This document shows positions 57,056 through 64,000 of a stretch of DNA of 64,000 nt, piece by piece. A program made the translations under genes and the position numbers. The notes beneath the pieces were generated by a model, which worked only from the letters and a program-made list of their open reading frames with translations, was not told the origin of the DNA and searched no databases. This DNA is from Monodelphis domestica. Its lineage: Eukaryota > Chordata > Mammalia > Didelphimorphia > Didelphidae. Positions within the stretch are counted from its first letter, which is position 1; each line of letters opens with the position of its first letter. The DNA lies in NCBI RefSeq assembly GCF_027887165.1, contig NC_077227.1, positions 87,235,735-87,299,734 of the forward strand, read 5' to 3'.

Positions 57056-57954
57056 GATCATAAGTAACTATAATACAAAAGAGTTTCTTATGACCAAACA
57101 GAATATGATGAAAATGTACTGGACAAACACAGTGCAATGAAAATTCATAGGAAAAAGAGATTATCCATTTAGTAAGATCAGAGAAGGCTTTGTGGTACTT
57201 CCTTCATGTCCTATGAGTTGATGTTTGAAGAATGATTAGGAATTGATGATGGAGAGGGAGAAGGGATGAGGGTTGGCATCATTCTAAGACTGGGAGGGGG
57301 GCACAATTAAATCAAAGACTCTGCAACAGAAACTAGAAGGAGGAATTCAGGGAAAGTCAGTGTGAGACAATCTTCTTCTTTGAAGAAATGGCCCTAAGAA
57401 ATTTGTTTAACTGTGACTTTTTTGCACACCTTCCTAAAGTCCCTCTTTATTGCCCCACTGTTGACAAAGTTAGAAATATATGAAACTGTCAGAAACAAGC
57501 TTCAGCATAATGCTGAGTCTGTCAGCATCTCAGATGACTTTAGATGTGATTGAGCAAAAGAATTTGTTTTCTTAGTAGCAGAAAATTACTTATTTTACAA
57601 TGTGACACAGGGAGAGTTATCTATTTCAAATTTATGGGGCTGCAGTTTTAATAATACACTCCAATGGGAAAGGGCGATTTGTTTTATGCTATCCTTCAAA
57701 GTATCAACTTACAGCCTGCTGTTTGAGCATTAAAAGGACAAGAGAGGTGGACGGAGTCCCACACTAGTGCCTGTGCCAATTTGAAAATAAAAGTTGGAAA
57801 ATGCCTTCTTTCTCTGTATTACCCAACATGTTAATGCTGTCTATTTATGGGCCCAGTTTGAATAAAAACATCCCTGACCTTAAGTTGCATTGATTATCTG
57901 TCTTTGGGGGTAAGAAACAATCTATTTTAAAACCATAATGATTTTCAACTTTCT
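57056..57954. other. Unassigned, with a candidate conserved block
   Basis: Bases 57400-57900 carry no repeat signature and have a non-repetitive, balanced texture (for example 'ttatggggctgcagttttaa' near 57632). It could be a conserved non-coding element. No coding frame is supported. Confidence 0.3.
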
Positions 57955-58205
57955 GACTCAATTCAGTTCAATTCGACAAACATTTATTAAGCACTACTAA
58001 TACTCAAGACATTAAACAAGTCACCATTAGCACAAAGATGTATAAAAGAAGTAGGTCCTGTCTTCAAGGAGCTTACATAGGATGAAATCACTAGTACACA
58101 GAAGTATAAATAGAATCTAAGCATAGGACAAATGCAAAGTGTTAGGAAGCAGACACTAACAACTGGGGAAATTAAGAAAGGGCTCATCTGGGAGGTGGTT
58201 CTCTC
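57955..58205 (-). mobile_element. L2 LINE 3' end, antisense
   Basis: Contains 'caaacatttattaagcacta', 'tgtcttcaaggagcttacat', 'agtgttaggaagcagacact'. Confidence 0.75.
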
Positions 58206-58569
58206 TCTGATTCTGTCTGGGATCCCAGGAATTCCAAAAGAAAGAAGTGGGAAAAAGAGCATTTCAAGAATGGTGGACACCAAAAGTAAAAGCTTACAAT
58301 TCTTTCTGTTTTGTTTTTCAGTATGTTGGACAGTAATCTCCAAAATTTTGGAGTAGTCAAAAGTTTTTATAAGTATACAATGTATATATTTTGCTTATTT
58401 ACATGGCAATGCAAATGATTGCAAACATTATAAAGCATAAAATAAATTTAAAAGATGTGATAAAAATTAAATAATATTTGATCTTAGAATCAATAGGAAA
58501 CCAACTGGAGTTTACTGAATAGGTAAGTGATATAATAAGAAAAAGAAAATAAAGAGAAGCAAAACTTCT
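58206..58569. other. Mostly unassigned; short antisense L2 piece
   Basis: Bases 58485-58535 ('aaaccaactggagtttactg') match antisense L2. The rest is AT-rich with no call. Confidence 0.45.
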
Positions 58570-58925
58570 AGGAATCGGAAAGTAATTACTCGCCTAATAT
58601 TAGACCTCATCGGGAATATTATATTCAGTTCTAGACACCATGATTTAATGGAGAATGTTCAGAAAATGTAACCATGAGATAAAGGGCCTTGAGGCCGCCA
58701 TGTCACATAAGAATCAGTTGGAGGAACTGGGCATATTGAATCTGGCAAGAAAAGAATTGAGATGGAAGGGAGGAGAAATGACAGCTTTCTCCAAGTATAT
58801 GAAAAGCTGTTACATAGAAGAAGGATTAGACATGTTCTATTTAGCACCAAAAGAATCAGGAGAAATGAGTAGAAATTGAAAATGGGCTTGTTTAAATTTG
58901 ATATCATGAAAAACTTCCTAAGAAT
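58570..58925 (+). mobile_element. CR1/L3 ORF2 C-terminal fossil
   Basis: The frame from 58655 reads KGLEAAMSHKNQLEELGILN, followed by a KYMKSCYIEEGLDMFYLAP stretch. This is the order of the conserved CR1/L3 end (KGLE-x-L/M-S-x-E-x-Q-L-x-E-L-G ... Y-L-K-G-C ... E-E-G-L-D-x-F). 'ttcagttctagacaccatg' precedes it, as in CR1. It is a decayed mobile-element protein, not a host gene. Confidence 0.7.
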
Positions 58926-60103
58926 TCTAGCATGTTGATTGATTCATTGATTGACACCTGTTCAATTACTGATCTCGTTGATGGCACCCCTCCTTTGCTG
59001 ATTTATCTTGTCATTTCTGCTTAAATAGTCACTCTTTTTTGTTCCCAGTGTCACAAAGACAGAGAGACATTAGCACTCTGAAGGCATTTGGAAAACTAGA
59101 TTGAGGTAAGTTGTCATTTCCTTTGTGTGTATTAGTGATGTTTTAAGAGTAGACCATATGTTCTATGAGGACAAGAATCATGTCATTTTCCCCTATATTC
59201 TCTATGTCTCTAGCATATATGTCTATTAAATATGTAGCAATTGTACAATTATTTGAATCATAGTTGTAATTACTTGCCAGAGACCCTGCTATTCTTGAGG
59301 ATTCACAAAAGAAAATGTCTATTCTTCCACAACCACATGAATCCCTGGGGTACATGAACAGGGTCTTTCTTCAGATCAAGTCTTGAGGGGTTACTCCTCA
59401 CAGTTTTATGTAGAGGTCCATTATTTAAACATATACCATTGATCGAAGGAGAAGGGAGGTTTTTATTTGCTTAAATAGTTACAGCTTCCATTTTTTAAAT
59501 TTTCAAAGCTGACTCAAACATTTTATCCCTATCTTTGTTTTTAAGAGTCCTGCAATTTTGAAGAACATTATACAATGAGTTGGTTAAGATCATTGCATTT
59601 AGGAGCTTAATTAATTCAAAGGCAATTAGGTCTCCAATATTCTTTGCCCTCTCTGCCAGTAAGAATTAAAAGAAATCCTTTCAATCAGGAATAACTTCAG
59701 AACAATTTCTGACCCCAATGATAATCAATATTTCCCAGCAACTAATTCCCAAAGCTTTATGGTTATATTCATTTCTAGCACTCTCAAAAATTAGGAGCAG
59801 AAAATTCTCCTTTCCTTTTAATCATTTTTTCATACATATTGTATTTGAAAAGAATTAGAAATCTATATTGCATTTCTGAGGGATTTCCTAATAGCTATGT
59901 TCCTACCTACCCTGTATTCAATCATTGCTCATACTTAAGACAATGGGAGTTCGATTACATTAGCGAGAGTGAAAAAGTAGACTAGAAATGAACATAAACA
60001 GTGATAAAGCTCTTAGTAACCAATTTAAGAGCAACTAGCTAGATGGAAGATAATATGAATAAAGAGAACAGATCTCCAGCCCCTAACATTAACTAGTACC
60101 ATT
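58926..60103. other. Mostly unassigned, with short L2-like tip
   Basis: Bases 59140-59240 resemble a sense L2 end ('gttctatgaggacaagaatc'). Around 59605-59630 'taattaattcaaaggcaatt' resembles paired homeodomain-type sites in a possible non-coding conserved element. No gene supported. Confidence 0.35.
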
Positions 60104-60120
60104 AAAAATTAGACAACATC
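60104..60120. repeat. Predicted target-site duplication of L1 copy B
   Basis: The 17 bases 'aaaaattagacaacatc' lie between a TT/AAAA-type cut site and the L1 start. The matching copy should follow the L1 poly-A tail outside this window, so the assignment is a prediction. Confidence 0.5.
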
Positions 60121-60133
60121 GGGACTTCCGGTT

Positions 60134-60144
60134 AAGATGGCGGC
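60134..60144 (+). promoter_or_regulatory. YY1-like site at the L1 5' end
   Basis: 'aagatggcggc' sits 14 bases from the L1 start. Human L1 has a YY1 site (CAAGATGGC form) at almost the same place, where it fixes the transcription start. Role here is inferred from position and motif. Confidence 0.5.
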
Positions 60145-60440
60145 TTAGAGAAAGCTGAAGTTCAGATCTCCGGAAAACCCTTCCCGACCGATCTCAAACT
60201 AGAAGCTCCTAAGGCGCCGAAATTCAAAACGATCAACAGCACAGACCCTGGGAACCCTCCTCCTGGACCTGGACCCGGTTCAAAAGGTACGGCTCCCCTT
60301 AAAAGCCAGAACCCGAGATCCCTCGGACCTCAGGGGTAGGAGCGCAGAGTCCAAGGCTCCCGGAAGCGGCAGCCGCGCCGGGCTCAGAGAGCAGGGTCTG
60401 AGGAACAACAACCCTCAGGGTCTTCTACCCAAGTCCCAGT

Positions 60441-60584
60441 CCGGGTGAAAGTTACTGCCTGGGGCTTCCGCTGCAGAGAGCTGGTCGGTCCGGGTGAAAG
60501 TTACTGCCTGGGGCCTCCGCTGCAGAGAGCTGGTCGGTCCGGGTGAAAGTTACTGCCTGGGGCCTCCGCTGCAGAGAGCTGGTC
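60441..60584 (+). repeat. 49-bp tandem repeat in L1 5' UTR
   Basis: Three copies start at 60441, 60490 and 60539. The unit begins 'ccgggtgaaagttactgcct' and ends 'gctggtcggt'. The first copy differs by one base in 'ggggcttccg' versus 'ggggcctccg'. The third copy lacks the last five bases. An open frame through this region (60543-60812) is not a gene. Confidence 0.95.
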
Positions 60585-60921
60585 AAAACAACAGCAACCC
60601 TCAGGGCGGGCAAGACAGCCTCACGGGCTGGATCCTGCTATCCAATTCTCAGTGAAAGTCTGTGCTCTCAGAGCTTGGGGAAGCGGCAGCCCATCCCCCC
60701 GCAGGCCGACGAAACAGCCTCACGGCCAGGGATTCTGAAGGCAACTTCCGGAAATCGAGCCAGGGGGAGAGTGTGGCCTAGTGGTCCGACCCTTCCATTC
60801 CAGTTCCAGTGAGGCATATTCAGTTTAACCCAGGGAACGCTCATAGAACCAACATCTGCCCAGGACTAAAGCCACTGATCACCAGACAAAGACAAGAAAA
60901 GCCAATCCTCCACGTTCAGAG

Positions 60922-61845
60922 ATGACAAATTCCACAGAAGCACAGAAGCCCCAAAATACCAAGAAAAATAAGAAGAAAGGGGCGACTCTGGACACATTCT
61001 ATGGAGCCAAAATACAAAATACAGAGCAGATAGAAGAAGATATACAAGAAAATTCTCCAAAATCTTCCAAAGGAAATAGAAACTCTCCACAAACCCATGA
61101 AGAATTTGAATCAGAAAGGACCAAAAAGATGGAAGCCCTCTGGGAGGAAAAGTGGGAAATGATGCAAAAGAAATTCACGCATCTACAAAACCAGTTTGAC
61201 CAAACTGTAAAAGAAAACCAGGCTTTAAAGCAAGAACTAATAAAGCAAAGCCAAAACACCAAGAAATTAGAAGAGAACATAAAATATCTCACCGACAAGG
61301 TGATAGATCTGGAAAACAGGGGGAGAAGAGAAAATTTAAGAATAATTGGACTCCCAGAAAAGCCAGAAATAAACACCAAACTGGACATGGTGATACAAGA
61401 TATAATCAAAGAAAATTGCCCAGAGATTCTAGAACAAGGGGGCAATACATCCACTGACAGAGCTCACAGAACACCTTCTACACTAAACCCCCAAAAGACA
61501 ACTCCCAGGAATGTAATTGCCAAATTCCAAAGCTATCAAACAAAAGAAAAAATCCTACAGGAAGCCAGAAAAAGACAATTTAGATATAAAGGAATGCCAA
61601 TCAGGATCACACAAGACCTTGCAAGTTCTACGCTGAATGATCGTAAGGCATGGAACATGATCTTCAGAAAGGCAAGAGAGCTGGGTCTCCAACCAAGAAT
61701 CAGCTACCCAGCAAAACTGACTATATACTTCCAAGGGAGAGTATGGGCATTCAACAAAATAGAAGACTTCCAACTTTTTGCAAAGAAAAGACCAGAGCTC
61801 TGTGGAAAGTTTGATACCGAAAATCAAAGAGCAAGGAATACCTGA
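60922..61845 (+). CDS. L1 copy B ORF1 protein, intact
   Basis: A 307-residue L1 ORF1 protein: trimeric RNA-binding nucleic-acid chaperone that packages L1 RNA in the cytoplasm. Residues 1-60 are polar and charged. Residues 60-130 form a coiled coil with heptad leucines. The RRM starts near 137 with ENRGRRENLRIIGLPEKPE just at its edge (131-149) and a conserved RAHRTP at 180-185. The C-terminal domain (about 229-295) has AWNMIFRKARELGLQPRISY and an FQGRVWAFNKIEDF segment. Human ORF1p has 338 residues, so the difference lies mainly in the N-terminus. The start at 60922 is the first ATG after the 5' UTR and is not preceded by in-frame coding similarity. No frameshift or stop was found. Confidence 0.93.
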   Translation: MTNSTEAQKPQNTKKNKKKGATLDTFYGAKIQNTEQIEEDIQENSPKSSKGNRNSPQTHEEFESERTKKMEALWEEKWEMMQKKFTHLQNQFDQTVKENQALKQELIKQSQNTKKLEENIKYLTDKVIDLENRGRRENLRIIGLPEKPEINTKLDMVIQDIIKENCPEILEQGGNTSTDRAHRTPSTLNPQKTTPRNVIAKFQSYQTKEKILQEARKRQFRYKGMPIRITQDLASSTLNDRKAWNMIFRKARELGLQPRISYPAKLTIYFQGRVWAFNKIEDFQLFAKKRPELCGKFDTENQRARNT

Positions 61846-62376
61846 AAAGGTAAATATTAAGGAAAGGGGAAAAATGTTATCTTCTTTTACTCAAACTCTC
61901 TTCTATAAGGACTACATTTATATCAACCTATGTATACTAATATGTGGGGAAAATGTAATGTATAAATAGGGGGTAAAGAAAGACCAAATAGAATAATGGT
62001 TCTCACACAAAGATTCACAGGGGAAGGGGAGGGGAAGAAAACTCCTATAAGAAGGAGAGGAAGAGAGGGGGGGGGGGTTACTTAAACCTCAATCTCAGGG
62101 AAATCAACTCTGAGAGGGAAAAACATCCAGATCCATTGGGATCTTGAATTCTATCTTACCCAACAAGGGTAAGGAGAAGGGAAAACCAAGGGGGGGAGGG
62201 GGAGAGGGAGAACAAAAAGGGAGGGAAAGAGAGGGGGGAGGGGGAGGGAACAAAAAGGGAGGGACTAAAAAGGGAAACATCAAGGGAGGGGACAAGGGGG
62301 ACTGATTCAAAGTAAATCACTGGACTAAAAGGTAGAGCCGAAGAAGAAAAGGTTAGAATTAGGGAAGGCAATCAAA
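61846..62376 (+). other. L1 copy B inter-ORF spacer, purine-rich
   Basis: 531 bases between ORF1 and ORF2. It has an 11-base G-run (about 62066-62077) and GGGA/GGAG runs (62190-62300) with potential to form G-quadruplexes. Homologous to the copy A spacer. How ORF2 is translated across such a long gap is unknown from sequence. Confidence 0.85.
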
Positions 62377-64000
62377 ATGCCAGGGAGTCCACAAATGACA
62401 ATCATAACTTTGAACGTGAATGGGATGAACTCACCCATAAAACGTAGACGAATAGCTGAATGGATTAGAATCCAAAACCCTACCATATGTTGTCTTCAAG
62501 AAACACACATGAGGCGGGTTGACACCCACAAGGTCAGAATTAAAGGATGGAGTAAGACCTTCTGAGCCTCAACTGATAGAAAGAAGGCAGGAGTGGTAAT
62601 CATGATATCTGATAAAGCCAATGCAAAAATAGACCTGATCAAAAGGGATAGGGAAGGTAATTATATTTTGTTAAAAGGGACTCTAGACAATGAGGAAATA
62701 TCATTAATCAACATGTATGCACCAAATAATATAGCACCCAAATTTCTAATGGAGAAACTAGGAGAATTGAAGGAAGAAATAGACAATAAAACCATACTAG
62801 TGGGAGACTTAAACCAACCATTATCAAATTTAGATAAATCAAATCAAAAAATAAATAAGAAAGAGGTAAAAGAAGTGAATGAAATCTTAGAAAAATTAGA
62901 ATTAATAGACATATGGAGAAAAATAAATAGGGATAAAAAGGAATACACCTTCTTCTCAGCACCACATGGCACATTCACAAAAATTGACCATACATTAGGT
63001 CACAGAAACATAGCACACAAATGCAAAAAAGCAGAAATAATGAATGCAGCCTTCTCAGATCACAAGGCAATAAAAATAATGATTAGTAATGGTACATGGA
63101 AAACCAAATCTAAAACCAATTGGAAATTAAACAATATGATACTCCAAAACCGTTTAGCTAAAGAAGAAATCATAGAAACAATTAATAATTTCATCAAGGA
63201 AAATGACAATGGCGAAACATCCTTTCAAACCTTTTGGGATGCAGCCAAAGCGGTAATCAGAGGCAAATTCATATCCCTGAAAGCTCATATTAACAAACAA
63301 GGGAGAGCAGAGATCAATCAATTGGAAATGCAATTGAAAAAACTCGAAAGCGATCAAATTAAAAACCCCCAGCAGAAAACCAAATTAGAAATCCTAAAAA
63401 TTAAGGGAGAAATTAATAAAATCGAAAGTGATAGAACTATTGATTTAATAAATAAGACAAGAAGCTGGTACTTTGAAAAAACAAACAAAATAGACAAAGT
63501 ACTGGTCAATCTAATTAAAAAAAGGAAGGAAGAAAAGCAAATTCACAGCATTAAAGATGAAAAGGGGGACAGCACCTCCAATGAGGAGGAAATTAAGGCA
63601 ATCATTAGAAATTACTTTGCCCAATTATATGGCAATAAATACACCAATTTAGGAGAAATGGATGAATATATACAAAAATACAAACTGCCTAGACTAACAG
63701 AAGAGGAAATAGAATTCTTAAATAATCCCATATCAGAAATTGAAATCCATCAAGCCATCAAAGAACTTCCTAAGAAAAAATCCCCAGGGCCTGATGGATT
63801 CACCTGTGAATTCTATCAAACATTCAGAGAACAATTAACCCCAATACTATACAAACTATTTGACATAATAAGCAAAGAGGGAGTTCTACCAAACTCCTTT
63901 TACGACACAAACATGGTACTGATTCCAAAACCAGGCAGGTCAAAAACAGAGAAAGAAAACTATAGACCAATCTCCCTAATGAATATAGATGCAAAAATTT
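62377..64000 (+). pseudogene. L1 copy B ORF2, early stop, partial at window end
   Basis: Starts with M-P-G-S-P-Q and the endonuclease signature [10 protein letters not shown], with the QETH motif in the first 62 codons. A TGA at 62563-62565 replaces the Trp present in copy A (TGG), ending the frame in the endonuclease domain. Past it, the same frame stays open to the window end (478 codons) through the [13 protein letters not shown] and SDHKAI endonuclease motifs, then KSPGPDGF and LIPKPG of the reverse transcriptase. Apart from that stop it looks intact here. The catalytic FADD region lies beyond the window. Unless the stop is read through, no full ORF2 protein can be made. Confidence 0.93.

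Larger units (their letters stand above)
60121..60921 (+). promoter_or_regulatory. L1 copy B 5' UTR (internal promoter region)
   Basis: 801 bases, GC- and CpG-rich between about 60150 and 60780, which stands out sharply from the AT-rich flanks. It contains a YY1-like site near its start and a 49-bp tandem repeat. By family knowledge this region should drive L1 transcription. It is unlike the copy A 5' UTR beyond the first bases. Confidence 0.8.
60121..64000 (+). mobile_element. L1 retrotransposon, copy B (runs off the window end)
   Basis: Starts with 'gggacttccgg', the same 5' terminus as copy A. It has a 5' UTR (60121-60921), intact ORF1 (60922-61845), a spacer (61846-62376) and the first 541 codons of ORF2 (from 62377). 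Its ORF sequences align with those of copy A without gaps over long stretches, so the two belong to related young lineages. The 3' part is not in the window. It lies head to head with copy A, 3.5 kb apart. Confidence 0.95.

Noticed and set aside
60999..61827. Minus-strand frames of 90-151 codons opposite copy B ORF1
   Set aside because: Antisense shadows of the intact ORF1.
62104..62371. Minus-strand proline/serine-rich frames
   Set aside because: They are antisense of the purine-rich L1 spacer.

Overview
The window reads as marsupial nuclear DNA with no host gene that I can support. It is AT-rich and holds no rRNA, tRNA, CRISPR or operon-like gene arrangement. It is densely packed with mammalian interspersed repeats. 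The marsupial assignment rests on recalled repeat types: a tRNA-like SINE with an RTE-like tail (MAR1/WSINE type), a SINE1/Mon-type SINE, THER1/MIR SINEs, abundant L2 and CR1/L3 LINE fossils, and a young L1 lineage with a long spacer between its two ORFs. I cannot name the species. The stretch is intergenic or deep intronic.

Layout: positions 1-16.5 kb are a mosaic of L2 fragments on both strands, MIR/THER and MAR1 SINEs, one short L1 tail (2447-2700) and unassigned AT-rich sequence. 16.5-27.5 kb holds old L1 3' ends, a large (GA)n microsatellite, a long split L2 (18.5-19.8 kb) and several SINEs. 27.8-31.6 kb is a nest of minus-strand L1s inserted into an older L1. 32-50 kb is again L2/MIR/CR1 mosaic, with a (TTCC)n array (37.0 kb), a hAT-like DNA transposon (39.8-40.3 kb) and two pairs of dispersed repeats I could not assign.

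The main content is two long L1 retrotransposons in head-to-head orientation. Copy A (50182-56590, minus strand) is full length, has a 15-bp target-site duplication and is broken only by one frameshift in each ORF. Copy B (60121 to the window end, plus strand) has a GC-rich 5' UTR with a 49-bp tandem repeat, an intact ORF1, and an ORF2 open to the window edge except for one early TGA. ORF1 encodes the RNA-binding chaperone. ORF2 encodes the endonuclease and reverse transcriptase that copy L1 RNA into the genome; in mammals this machinery can also mobilise SINEs.

Repeat names below were assigned by reading the sequence against remembered consensus features, not by a database search. Boundaries of old repeats are good to roughly 10-50 bases.
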